Shown here: positions 48,993 through 57,011 of the stretch, in pieces
Position numbering within the stretch: the first letter of the stretch is position 1
Layout: each line of letters opens with the position of its first letter
Origin: Rubrivirga sp046845755
Lineage (GTDB): Bacteria > Bacteroidota > Rhodothermia > Rhodothermales > Rubricoccaceae
Assembly: GCF_046845755.1 (NCBI RefSeq)
Contig: NZ_CP177357.1
Span: forward strand, 2,914,001 to 2,978,000
Reading direction: 5' to 3'
Length of the DNA stretch: 64,000 nucleotides
The notes under the pieces: model-generated
Database searches by the model: none
Told to the model about the DNA's origin: nothing
The model's input: the letters and a program-made list of their open reading frames with translations, nothing else
Made by a program: the position numbers and the translations under genes

Positions 48993-49511
48993 CTACACGA
49001 CGATCGCCGCCTCGACGGGCACGCCGTCTGGCAACTGCTGGCGGCCGTTCAAGAACGCGATCTCGACGGCGAACGACACGCCCGCGACGCTCGCCCCGGC
49101 CGCCTCGACGAGCCGGCACGCGGCGGCGGCCGTCCCGCCCGTCGCGATCACGTCGTCGTGGACGAGCACGTGGGCGCCCGCGGGGAGGTCGTCGGCGTGG
49201 AGTTCGATGGCGTCCTCGCCGTACTCGAGCGCGTAGGTCTCGCGCAGCGTCGCGCCGGGCAGCTTGCCGGGCTTGCGGGCGGGCAGGAAGCCAGCCCCCA
49301 AGCGGGCCGCCAGCGCCGCGCCAAACCAGTACCCGCGCGCCTCAATCCCGACCACGTGCGTGACGCCCGCCCCGTCCCACGGCGCCGCGAGCGCCGTCAG
49401 CAACTCCTCGAACAGGCCCGGGTCGGCCAGGATCGGCGTCAGGTCCTTGAACTGGATCCCCGGCGACGGGAAGTCGGGGACAGTGCGGAGGGCAGCGGCG
49501 AGGTCGGACAC
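48993..49511 (-). CDS. apt: Adenine phosphoribosyltransferase
   Basis: 172 residues. APRT makes AMP from adenine and PRPP. Signatures: 'VPDFPSPGIQFKDLTPILADPGLFEEL' at ~9-35, 'VVGIEARGYWFGAALA' (~52-67), 'ARKPGKLPGATLRETYALEYG', and the PRPP-binding loop VLVHDDVIATGGTAAAA (~113-129). Length is normal with the GTG at 49511; the ATG at 49559 would add 16 residues of no family likeness. Cytosolic. It lies downstream of the amidase on the same strand, 58 bp from it. Confidence 0.94.
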   Translation of the reverse strand: MSDLAAALRTVPDFPSPGIQFKDLTPILADPGLFEELLTALAAPWDGAGVTHVVGIEARGYWFGAALAARLGAGFLPARKPGKLPGATLRETYALEYGEDAIELHADDLPAGAHVLVHDDVIATGGTAAAACRLVEAAGASVAGVSFAVEIAFLNGRQQLPDGVPVEAAIVV

Positions 49512-49569
49512 AGCGGTGCGGGGGGAGTCGAGACCCGCAAGGTCGCCACGTCCCGCCACCGAGCGCTCG

Positions 49570-50838
49570 CTACTGGGCCGCGCGCAGGCCGCGCTCGTAC
49601 GACTCCTTGTAGGCGCGGACGGCGTTGAAGAGGGCCCGGGCCGTCTGCTCGATGCCCGCCCGCGACGACAGCAGCCGCGCCTCGTCCGGGTTCGTCACGA
49701 ACCCGACCTCGACCAGGACGGCCGGCATCGAGGCCGCCCAGAGCACCATGAAGTTGTCCTGCTTGACGCCCCGGCTCCGGCGCCCGGCGCGGACGAACTC
49801 GCCCTCGATCAGCGTCGCGAGGTGCTGGCTCTCCTCCTGGTACGCGCTCATCGCGAGCGACCGCAGGATGTCGCCGCCGTCGGCGAAGTCGGCGTAGTAG
49901 CTGGGGTCGCTCTCGAGCTCGATCACGGCGTTCTCGCGCTTCATGACCTCGCTGGCGCGGGCCGAGCCGCGCGGGGCCAGGAAGAACGTCTCCGTGCCGT
50001 AGGCCGACGACGGCCCGGCATTCCCGTGGACCGAGATGAAGAGCTTGCCGCCCTCCTGGTTGGCGATCCGGCCCCGGTCGCGGACCTCCACGAACGTGTC
50101 GGTGTCGCGCGTGTAGACGACATTGACGCCGAGCTCGCGCTCGATCATCGGGCCCAGGGCGCGGACGACGGCGAAGGCCACGTCGCGGTCGGTCGTCCCG
50201 ATGCCGACGCCGCCGGCGTCGTGGCCGCCGTGGCCGGCGTCGAGGACGATCGTGTCGAGGCGCCAGTGCTCGGCGCCCGCCGCGTCGATGGGGCCGGGCG
50301 CGGCCGGCGGCGTCGGCGCCACGTCCTCGGCCGGCACAGCGCGGCGAGGCGTCGGGGCCGGGCGCTCGGCCACGGGCTCGCGGACGACGGGCTCGCTGGC
50401 AACCGACTCACTCGCGACGCCGCCTCCCCACTGGGTTCGCCGGGGCTGGGGGGCCGCAGAGAACGACACCAGCAAGTCGTCGCTGTCGCGGTCGGGGTAC
50501 GCGCGCACGCTCACGCCCTCGTCGACCTCGAACCGGACCGTGACCTTGTCGGCGTCGGCGCCCAGGCGGTAGCCGCGGACGGGCCACACAGAACTCGCCT
50601 GCGCGACGGCGGGCGCCAACTGCGCCCGGTACAACACGAGCGTCAACGCGCCGTCGGCCTGGTCGATGCTGTAGGCCCGGACGCGGTCCGACGTCTGGAC
50701 GCGGGCCACCAGCCCGCCCTCGCGCTGGTCGAAGGACACGCGTTCGACGTCGATGCGCGCGCCCGGCACGGGGGGCACGTCGGCAGACGCGGGGGGCACG
50801 GCCACCAGCAGAAAAACAGCGAGAGCGAAGCGGAGCAT
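49570..50838 (-). CDS. N-acetylmuramoyl-L-alanine amidase (Amidase_3)
   Basis: 422 residues. Signal peptide (MLRFALAVFLLVAVPPASA), an AMIN-like beta domain (~25-130) that targets septal peptidoglycan, a Pro-rich linker, then Amidase_3 (~192-415): 'IVLDAGHGGHDAGGVG' with zinc-ligand His, the Glu in 'RDVAFAVVRALG...', and 'FISVHGNAG' with the second His. A distinctive helical insertion (about 290-360) resembles the autoinhibitory segment of AmiB/AmiC family members. These enzymes cleave the amide between MurNAc and L-Ala to split daughter cells. It is exported to the periplasm. Start fixed by the signal peptide. Confidence 0.93.
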   Translation of the reverse strand: MLRFALAVFLLVAVPPASADVPPVPGARIDVERVSFDQREGGLVARVQTSDRVRAYSIDQADGALTLVLYRAQLAPAVAQASSVWPVRGYRLGADADKVTVRFEVDEGVSVRAYPDRDSDDLLVSFSAAPQPRRTQWGGGVASESVASEPVVREPVAERPAPTPRRAVPAEDVAPTPPAAPGPIDAAGAEHWRLDTIVLDAGHGGHDAGGVGIGTTDRDVAFAVVRALGPMIERELGVNVVYTRDTDTFVEVRDRGRIANQEGGKLFISVHGNAGPSSAYGTETFFLAPRGSARASEVMKRENAVIELESDPSYYADFADGGDILRSLAMSAYQEESQHLATLIEGEFVRAGRRSRGVKQDNFMVLWAASMPAVLVEVGFVTNPDEARLLSSRAGIEQTARALFNAVRAYKESYERGLRAAQ

Positions 50839-51138
50839 GGGGGACGGGGGCCAGGGGAGGCGGACGCCCCCGGGTTAGGGAGCGCTCACCATCCTTCTAT
50901 GTCGTCCCCGACGGGCCCGCGCGAAACAGCGGCGCTCGGCGGAACGCCTCCATTCCCAGAAGGCGCGGTGGAGTCGGGGGGACCAACGCGAACGTACGGA
51001 TCTGCCCCCCCTCACTTCAAGCGATTTCAGAAGTGCCTTCCAAACTGGGGGTCTCCCCCTACCGCGTGTGGATAACTATCGCGCCCGGCGCCGTGTGCAC
51101 CGCGCCCGTGGGTCTCTGTCGTGCCCCGACGCCGGCGG
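50839..51138. other. 300-bp intergenic region with a single DnaA-box sequence
   Basis: I see no gene here. It holds a G-rich first 40 bp, an AT-richer middle (51013-51050) and TGTGGATAA at 51067-51075, a perfect match to the DnaA-box consensus (TTATCCACA on the other strand). With only one box and no dnaA or dnaN nearby, this is not enough to call an origin. The rest up to 51138 is GC-rich and featureless. Confidence 0.5.
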
Positions 51139-51840
51139 CTATTCGTCGCCGACCAGCTCGCGCAGGCGGAGGTCCACGATGTCGTCGTGGTAGGTGCGGC
51201 GGGCGTCGAGGGCGCGGCGGGCGTTCGCGAGGCGCTCCTCGGCCTCGGCGATCTCCTGGTCGCGCGTCTCGTGCTTGAAAGCGAGCAGCTCCGAGATGGC
51301 GCCCCGGAGCTGGGCGCGGAGCCGGGCGCGCTCGGCGCCGAGCGGTAGGGCCCGGACGCGTGCGGCGAGGTCGTTGACCTCAGCTTCGGCGGCCTGCTCG
51401 CGCTGCATCTGCTCGAAGAGCGGCCCGTTGCGCGTCGCCACCTCGCGCATGTACGCCGCCTCGACGATCGGCGTGACCGCTTCCGGGGCCATCTCCACGA
51501 CGGCCTCCGGGGCCGCCGCGACCGCGTCGCCCAAGATGTACACGCCCCGGTCCGGGCGGCGCGACTCGTCCATCGGGACCAGCCGCTCGTCCTCGAGCAC
51601 GTAGGCCGTGCCGTCGATTTCGAGCACGGGCAGGATCGGGCCGCTGAACTCGAGCGGAGCCGTCATCAGCCCGGTGAGATCGAGCCCAGGAGGGACGGCA
51701 TTGGCAAGGTGGCGGCCGTCGAGGTAGACGTGCCCGTCGCGGACCTCGAAGACGTGGACCGTCTCGGCGGAGGCATCGGTCTGAGCGCCAGCGGCGATGG
51801 AAACGAGCGCCAGCGCGATGGCGGCGAGCAGTCGGGTCAT
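51139..51840 (-). CDS. Secreted coiled-coil hypothetical protein
   Basis: 233 residues with a signal peptide (MTRLLAAIALALVSIAAGAQ). The N-terminal half is beta-rich ('VHVFEVRDGHVYLDGRHLANAVPPGLDLTG'), followed from ~150 by a charged helical coiled coil ending DDIVDLRLRELVGDE. Family not recognised. Its ATG overlaps the stop codon of the membrane-protein gene upstream (ATGA), so it is the last gene of the sigma-factor operon. Probably periplasmic; a role as envelope-stress sensor or ligand is speculation. Confidence 0.7.
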   Translation of the reverse strand: MTRLLAAIALALVSIAAGAQTDASAETVHVFEVRDGHVYLDGRHLANAVPPGLDLTGLMTAPLEFSGPILPVLEIDGTAYVLEDERLVPMDESRRPDRGVYILGDAVAAAPEAVVEMAPEAVTPIVEAAYMREVATRNGPLFEQMQREQAAEAEVNDLAARVRALPLGAERARLRAQLRGAISELLAFKHETRDQEIAEAEERLANARRALDARRTYHDDIVDLRLRELVGDE

Positions 51841-53396
51841 CGGAGCGAGTCGGGGCGGATGCGGGCGCGGGCGGGGGGCAGTGCGGGGGCGCCCTCACGG
51901 ACGGACTGGAGGCCGAGCGTGGCGCCGCGGACGGTGCCGGCCGGCCGGCCGAAGGCCTCGGCGGGCGCAGCGTCCCAGGCGAGCGCGTCGGCGTCGTCGA
52001 GGTCCTGAAGGCGGAGCGACAAGGCGCGGACATCATCGCTCGCCTCCCACGAGGGGACCGGCGCGGCGCCGGCGGCGCGCGGCGTGGCGGCACGAGCGGA
52101 CGGGGTTGACGCGGCGGCAAAGGCGGTCGGAGGCGTCGTCGCGCGGGCGTCCGGGCGCGCGGCTGGCGGCGGCGCGGGAGCCGGGCGGGGCACGACGCGC
52201 TCGGCGGCGGCGAACAGCCCGGAGGCGGCACTGGCAGTGCCCGCCGAGGAGGGGCGAGGAAGGGGGTCGGCGGCGACCGGCTCGGCAGCGTCTGCCTCGG
52301 GCGGAGCCGGAGCGGCCTCCTCGACCACGGGGGCGGGCTCGGCGACGGCGGCCACGACCGTCGTCTCGGCGTCCGCGGGGCCACCCTGGGGGAGAACGAC
52401 GACGGCGGCGAGCGCGGCGAGAACGAGCGCGGCGCCACCGGCCCAGGCGCCGAATCGGTTCTGGAGGAACGCGTTCGGGACGGCAGGCGCGGTCGCCGGC
52501 GGCGCGGGCACTGGGGCGGCGACGGGCGCGGCGGCTGGGGCACTGGCGGTCGCCGCGGCCAGCCGGACGGCGTCGAGCGACGCGGCCGCCGGGCGCGGAC
52601 GTGGGAGCCGGTCGAGCGCGAGCAGCGACTGCGCGAGCACGGCGACCTCGATCGGCGAGCGGGCGTCGAGCGCCGTCGCGTCGGTCGGCTCGGCGGCGCG
52701 CGCCAGCACGGCGGCCACGGCGTCGGCCGTCGGGCGGGGCTGGGGAAGGGCCGCGAAGGCGCGCTCCACGATCTCGCGCGACTGTTCGAGCACCCTGCCC
52801 TCGACCGACGGGGCGGCCGTCTCCCCGAGGTACACGCCGCGCACAGCCGCGAGCGGGTCGCTGGGCTGGGCGGCGAACGCGAGCACGGCCGCGAGCGTCT
52901 CGGCCTCGGGGCGAGTGCGCGGCAACTGATCGAGCGCCGCCAGCGACTGGTCGAGCACGGCGGCCTCGACGGGCGAGTCGGCGGTGAGCGGCTCTCCTGC
53001 GGGCTCGGCAGCGCGCGCCAGCACGGCGGCCACGGCGGCGGCGCTGGGCGACTGGCGGGCGGTGAGGGCGGGCGCGAGGGCGGCGAACGCCTCGACGGCG
53101 GCCACGCCCTCGGGCTCAGGGCGCGAGCGCGGGAGGCGGTCGAGCGCCGCCCGCGACTGGTCGAAGAGGGCGGCCTCCGCCGCCGACCGCGCCTCCAGCG
53201 GCGGGCTCGGCAGCCCGGTCGCCTCGGCGGCTCGGGCCAGCACCGCCGACAGGGCGGCGTCGCTCGGGGCGTGCGTCGGGCCGGTCGCCAGCAGGTCCCG
53301 CATCTCGCCCAGCACGGCCGACTCCACGCCCGATGGCGCCGCGTGCGCGGGCTCCACGTCGTAGACGTGGCGGATCGGGAGGAGGGCGTCGGGCAT
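51837..53396 (-). CDS. Repeat-rich single-pass membrane protein; candidate anti-sigma factor
   Basis: 519 residues. The cytosolic N-terminal ~275 residues consist of about four degenerate repeats of ~70 residues; 'AVLARAAE' recurs at ~51-58, 124-131 and 229-236, and 'L.QS..ALDRLPR.RP' at ~77-93, 148-163 and 253-269. One transmembrane helix follows (~328-348, GGAALVLAALAAVVVLPQ), then a Pro/Ala-rich periplasmic part with a C-terminal segment (~445-519). The layout, immediately downstream of an ECF sigma gene and with the repeats on the cytosolic side, fits an anti-sigma factor, but I see no zinc-binding or other known anti-sigma motif. Start at ATG 53396. It overlaps the next gene by ATGA. Confidence 0.68.
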   Translation of the reverse strand: MPDALLPIRHVYDVEPAHAAPSGVESAVLGEMRDLLATGPTHAPSDAALSAVLARAAEATGLPSPPLEARSAAEAALFDQSRAALDRLPRSRPEPEGVAAVEAFAALAPALTARQSPSAAAVAAVLARAAEPAGEPLTADSPVEAAVLDQSLAALDQLPRTRPEAETLAAVLAFAAQPSDPLAAVRGVYLGETAAPSVEGRVLEQSREIVERAFAALPQPRPTADAVAAVLARAAEPTDATALDARSPIEVAVLAQSLLALDRLPRPRPAAASLDAVRLAAATASAPAAAPVAAPVPAPPATAPAVPNAFLQNRFGAWAGGAALVLAALAAVVVLPQGGPADAETTVVAAVAEPAPVVEEAAPAPPEADAAEPVAADPLPRPSSAGTASAASGLFAAAERVVPRPAPAPPPAARPDARATTPPTAFAAASTPSARAATPRAAGAAPVPSWEASDDVRALSLRLQDLDDADALAWDAAPAEAFGRPAGTVRGATLGLQSVREGAPALPPARARIRPDSLR

Positions 53397-53460
53397 GGGT
53401 GGCGGGGCGGGCCTAGCGAACGGGGCGATGGGCGAACTCGTGTGTGGAGGGTCGGCGGAG

Positions 53461-54105
53461 CTAGGCGGAGGCCGGGTCTTTCGGCTTCGGCGCACCGGGC
53501 ACGTCGGCCGACACGCCCTCGAACCACTCAGGGTCGAGAATCTTGCGCAGGTTGATCAAGGCGTAGCGCATTCTTCCGAGCGCCGTGTTGATCGAGACGC
53601 CCGTGAGCTCGGCGATCTCGCGGAAGGTCAGCTCGGACTGGTGCCGCATCAGCACGACCTCGCGCTGCTCCGGGGGGAGCTGGTCGATGGCCGCCTCGAC
53701 CTCCTGCCACAGATCCGCCCGGCCCAGCAGCGAGCCCGCGTCGGGCGCCTCGTCGGGCAGCCGCTCCCAGAACGAGGCGCCCTCGTCCTCGCTGCTGAAC
53801 TTGTCGACGTCGGTGAACTTTTTCTTGGCGCGGAGCCAGTCGAGCGCGGCGTTGCGCGCGATCCGCATGGTCCACGCGAGCCAGCGGCCCTGGCTCTCGT
53901 ACGAGCCCCGGCGCCGGTGCATGGCCTGGATGGCGCGGAACAGCGTCTCCTGGAAGAGGTCGTTGGCCACGTCGCGGTCGCGGACCATCCCGACGAGGTA
54001 GCCGAAGATCCGCTCCTGGTGGCGCGAGAGGAGTTGGGAGAACGCGCGTTGGTCCCCCTCGTCGAGGTAGGCCGTGACGAGTTCGGCGTCGGTGGGAGGA
54101 GGCAT
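53461..54105 (-). CDS. ECF-type RNA polymerase sigma factor
   Basis: 214 residues. Region 2 (~15-90): 'DQRAFSQLLSRHQERIFGYLVGMVRDRDVANDLFQETLFRAIQ' and '..WLAWTMRIARNAALDWLRAKKK', the -10-binding helices. Region 4 (~138-190): 'LPPEQREVVLMRHQSELTFREIAELTGVSINTALGRMRYALINLRK', the -35-binding helix-turn-helix. The linker of ~45 acidic residues is longer than in minimal ECFs. It directs transcription of a stress or development regulon, and its own operon is a likely target. Only 2 bp separate it from the methyltransferase gene upstream. Confidence 0.95.
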   Translation of the reverse strand: MPPPTDAELVTAYLDEGDQRAFSQLLSRHQERIFGYLVGMVRDRDVANDLFQETLFRAIQAMHRRRGSYESQGRWLAWTMRIARNAALDWLRAKKKFTDVDKFSSEDEGASFWERLPDEAPDAGSLLGRADLWQEVEAAIDQLPPEQREVVLMRHQSELTFREIAELTGVSINTALGRMRYALINLRKILDPEWFEGVSADVPGAPKPKDPASA

Positions 54106-54107
54106 GG

Positions 54108-54956
54108 TCAGCCGGCGGCGGCGGGGGGCGGGGCGGGGTCGGTCTCACGCGCGGCGGCCGTCGGGGCTCCCTCGGCCACCCACAGCCCGTACTTCCCGGC
54201 GTAGAACGAGGGGCCCGACTCCTTGACGGCCTCCCACGCCTCCCGGACCGGCCGGCCGGGCTCGACGTCGTCCAGGATCACCACGGCGCCGGGCGCGAGG
54301 TGAGGGCGGAGGATGTCGAGGTAGCGTAGCGCCGCGGCGGCCTCGTGGTGGCCGTCGATAAAGACCAAGTCCCACGTCTCGCCGGCGGCCACCTCGGGCA
54401 GCGTCTCGGCGAACGGGCCTACGACCACGCGGACGCGGCAGCCGTCGTCGCCGACGCCGTGGCCGAGCCGGGCCAGCGCGCCGGCGGCGCGGGCGGCGAG
54501 GGCGGGCGCGCCCTCCAGCGTCACCAGCTGCCCCTCCGGTCCGCCCTCGCCCTCGTTGAGCGCGAGCGCCGCCGCGAGGTGCGCCGCGCCGATGCCCAGG
54601 TTGGTGCCCAGCTCGAGCACGTGGGCCGGGCGGAGCCCCCGCGCCAGCCCGAACAGGAAGCGCCCCCACGCCGGGCCCGTCGCCGCGCGCTTGTAGATCT
54701 CGGAGACCGCCCGCTCGGGCGGCTTCCCGCCCTTCGTCCCCGCGCCGTAGTCGACCACCTCGACGGTCTCCGTCGACCGCCGGAGCCGCAGGCGGAACGC
54801 GTCGATGGCCGCCTCGGCCGGGCGCTCGTCCTTCTCTAGGTGCAGCCGGGCCGCTCGCGCCAGCCCCTCCCCCGCCCGCCCGGGCAGCGGCGGCTGGGCG
54901 GCGCGGGCCGCCGCGAGCGCGGCGCGGAGCGGGAGGACGGCGAGGGCGTGAGACAC
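54108..54956 (-). CDS. Class I SAM-dependent methyltransferase (O-methyltransferase-like)
   Basis: 282 residues. The Rossmann methyltransferase core lies at ~95-270: motif I 'VLELGTNLGIGAAHLAAAL' (SAM-binding), 'LVTLEGAPALAARA', motif with 'WDLVFIDGHHEAAAALRYLDILRPHL', and 'AVVILDDV'. DGHH and the DDVEP pair resemble O-methyltransferases of the catechol type. The N-terminal ~95 residues are helical and unrelated. It is first in the sigma-factor operon, followed by sigma 2 bp later. The GTG at 54956 was chosen because the core would otherwise be preceded by sequence with no family pattern. The substrate is unknown; its placement in the sigma operon suggests it may modify an envelope component, which is speculative. 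Confidence 0.85.
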   Translation of the reverse strand: MSHALAVLPLRAALAAARAAQPPLPGRAGEGLARAARLHLEKDERPAEAAIDAFRLRLRRSTETVEVVDYGAGTKGGKPPERAVSEIYKRAATGPAWGRFLFGLARGLRPAHVLELGTNLGIGAAHLAAALALNEGEGGPEGQLVTLEGAPALAARAAGALARLGHGVGDDGCRVRVVVGPFAETLPEVAAGETWDLVFIDGHHEAAAALRYLDILRPHLAPGAVVILDDVEPGRPVREAWEAVKESGPSFYAGKYGLWVAEGAPTAAARETDPAPPPAAAG

Positions 54957-55172
54957 GGGCGGCACAGGGAACGGCCGCAAGGTACCGGCCTCTCCCCGTA
55001 CCGGGGTGCTCCCCCCTGAGCCCTGCGGGATCCCCCGACAGGGCGACGCCTCGGAACGGCCGGGGTACCGACCGGTACCCCCGATCCCTTCCCCTGGCCC
55101 CTCTCTCGCGGGCGGACGGTGGCCCGGGCGCTCGCGCCTCCCCTCTCGCCACCGCCGCTCGACCCGCCCCCG
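54957..55172. promoter_or_regulatory. GTAC-palindrome cluster upstream of the methyltransferase/sigma operon
   Basis: No gene is visible. Four GTAC-centred sites lie within about 100 bp: GGTACCGG at 54981-54988, CCCCGTACCGGGG at 54994-55006, and an inverted pair at 55062-55081 (GGGGTACCG, two bases, CGGTACCCC). They lie immediately upstream of the operon's GTG start (54956, minus strand) and could be operator sites. Confidence 0.4.
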
Positions 55173-55206
55173 AGACCCGGACCGCCTCGCGCGGCCGGGT
55201 CTTTTT
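55173..55206 (+). terminator. Intrinsic terminator without an assigned gene
   Basis: AGACCCGG (55173-55180) pairs with CCGGGTCT (55195-55202), extended by an inner C:G stem, and is followed by five T's and GTTTT. It would end transcription coming from the left on the plus strand, where no gene is annotated. It may close a small RNA starting in 54957-55172. Confidence 0.6.
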
Positions 55207-55238
55207 GTTTTCGGTGCCGCCGCTAACCGCTCCCTCAG

Positions 55239-55390
55239 CGTCATCCCGCACCCGTAGGGAAGGCGCCAGCCAACGCATGTGAGGGATCTCACCCCGAAGG
55301 GAAGGCGCAGCCAGCACGACCCTCGGGCCCATCCTTCCGTTGTCGCGAGAGAGGGTCTCGCGGAGGTCCCTCGCGCCGCTCGGGATGACG
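55239..55390. repeat. ~152-bp element with 10-bp inverted ends (dispersed-palindrome-like)
   Basis: The element begins CGTCATCCCG (55239-55248) and ends CGGGATGACG (55381-55390), the exact complement, with further complementary segments inside. The same strand reads in translation as VIPSGARDL-type peptide, a phrase known from dispersed intergenic palindromes mis-annotated as protein. It is probably a small non-autonomous repeat between the sigma operon and radA. Confidence 0.65.
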
Positions 55391-55445
55391 TATTCGGGGG
55401 GGGCGTGACATCGAACAGCTTGGCGTCGTGGCGCGCCCGCTGGCG

Positions 55446-56849
55446 CTACGCCACCAGCGCCAGCGCCTCCGACAGCTTGCGGACGGGCAGGATCTCGAGC
55501 CCGTCGGGCACCTTGAGCCCCTTCGTGTTGGCCTTCGGCACCAGCGCCCGCTCGAAGCCGAGCTGGCGGATCTCCGCGAGCCGCGCCTCGATCCGGCTCA
55601 CCGCTCGGACCTCGCCGCCCAGCCCGAGCTCGCCGACCGCGACGGTCCCCGAGTCGAGCGGCACGTCGCGCAACGACGACGCCGCCGCGAGCGCCACGCC
55701 CAGGTCGACGGCCGGCTCTTCCAGGCGCACGCCACCCGCCACATTCAAGAACACGTCCGCTTGCGAGAACCGTAGGCCCTCGCGCTTTTCCAACACCGCC
55801 AGCAGGAGCTGGAGCCGCTTGGCGTCGAAGCCCGTCGTAGTCCGCTGCGGGGTCCCGTAGCTCGACGACGTGACGAGCGCCTGGACCTCGACCAAGAGCG
55901 GCCGCGTGCCCTCCATCGCGCAGACGACGGACGAGCCAGAAGTGCCGAACTGGCGCTCGCTCAGGAACAGCGCGCTCGGGTTGCCGATCTCCTTGAGCCC
56001 GCCCTCGCGCATCTCGAACACGCCCAGCTCGTTCGCCGCGCCAAAGCGGTTCTTGACCGCGCGCAGGATGCGGTACGCGTGGTGCCGGTCGCCCTCGAAG
56101 TGCAGGACGGTGTCGACCATGTGCTCCAGGACGCGCGGCCCGGCGATCGAGCCCTGCTTGGTGACGTGGCCAATGAGGAACGTCGTGGTCGGCAGCGTCT
56201 TCGTGACGTCGAGGAGGGCGGCGGTCGACTCGCGCACCTGGGCGACCGAACCAGGCGCGGACGTCAGGTCCGGGCGGTAGACCGTCTGGATCGAGTCGAC
56301 GACCATGAAGTCGGGCTGCAGGTCGTAGGCCGCCGCCAGGATGGCCTCGACGTTCGTCTCGGGAAAGAGGAACAGGCCGTCGGGGTCGATGCCCATGCGC
56401 CGGGCGCGGAGCTTGACCTGCTGGGCGCTCTCCTCGCCGGTCACGTAGAGCAGCGTGCTGCCGTCGAGCCCGCGCCCCAGCTCCGTCATCAGCGTCGACT
56501 TGCCGATGCCGGGGTCGCCGGCGACCAGGATGAGGCTCCCGACCATCGCGCCGCCGCCGAGCACGCGGTCGAACTCGCCCAGACCCGTCGCCAGCCGATG
56601 CCGCTCGGCGACGGTCACGTCGCGCAGGCGCTGAGGGCGGGCGGTCCCGTACGCGCCCGCCATCCGGGGCGCGCTCCCGGCGCCGGGCTGGGCCCCGAGC
56701 CCGCCCCGCATCACGGGCGCCTTGACCTTGCTCGGCACGGCCTCCTCGACGAGGGTGTTCCACTCGCGGCACCCGCTGCACTGCCCCGCCCACCGCGGCG
56801 TGGTGTGGCCGCAGTCCTGGCAGACGTACTGGGTTTTCGCTTTGGCCAT
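55446..56849 (-). CDS. radA: DNA repair protein RadA
   Basis: 467 residues. An N-terminal C4 zinc finger (Cys10, 13, 24, 27), a RecA-like ATPase with Walker A GDPGIGKST at 111-119, the RadA-specific KNRFG motif at 266-270, and a C-terminal Lon-like domain (from ~335, with 'SGTVAVGELGLGGEVRAV' near the end). RadA helps process recombination branches, working with RecA. Complete, and start at the ATG at 56849 just before the zinc finger. It is convergent with the palindromic element and divergent from mlaE. Confidence 0.97.
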   Translation of the reverse strand: MAKAKTQYVCQDCGHTTPRWAGQCSGCREWNTLVEEAVPSKVKAPVMRGGLGAQPGAGSAPRMAGAYGTARPQRLRDVTVAERHRLATGLGEFDRVLGGGAMVGSLILVAGDPGIGKSTLMTELGRGLDGSTLLYVTGEESAQQVKLRARRMGIDPDGLFLFPETNVEAILAAAYDLQPDFMVVDSIQTVYRPDLTSAPGSVAQVRESTAALLDVTKTLPTTTFLIGHVTKQGSIAGPRVLEHMVDTVLHFEGDRHHAYRILRAVKNRFGAANELGVFEMREGGLKEIGNPSALFLSERQFGTSGSSVVCAMEGTRPLLVEVQALVTSSSYGTPQRTTTGFDAKRLQLLLAVLEKREGLRFSQADVFLNVAGGVRLEEPAVDLGVALAAASSLRDVPLDSGTVAVGELGLGGEVRAVSRIEARLAEIRQLGFERALVPKANTKGLKVPDGLEILPVRKLSEALALVA

Positions 56850-56961
56850 GTGGAGAGGTACGAGGTGCGGAGAGGGAGAGGCCGGCGCCCGCAATTCCAA
56901 AAGGGGCCGTGGAGAAACGGCGACGGGGGACCGGGCGCGGGCTGGCGTCGTTGGGCGCCCG

Positions 56962-56969
56962 TAGGTTCG
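56962..56969 (+). promoter_or_regulatory. Possible -7 promoter box of the mla operon (TAGGTTCG)
   Basis: TAGGTTCG lies 42 bases upstream of the mlaE ATG, in the divergent space with radA. It is the same 8-mer as at 29825 and 35142. Confidence 0.38.
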
Positions 56970-57011
56970 CCGCGTAAGGTCGCGTCGGCGACTGCCACCC
57001 GTCCGTCACCC

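Noticed and set aside
51067..51075. Single perfect DnaA box, possible origin
   Set aside because: Only one box, no dnaA/dnaN/gyrase genes and no AT-rich unwinding repeats; one such 9-mer per 64 kb is not improbable.
55239..55330. GGAAGG...CAGCC segments resembling the SRP RNA apical loop
   Set aside because: The flanking helix and symmetric loop of SRP RNA are missing, and the region lies within the palindromic element.
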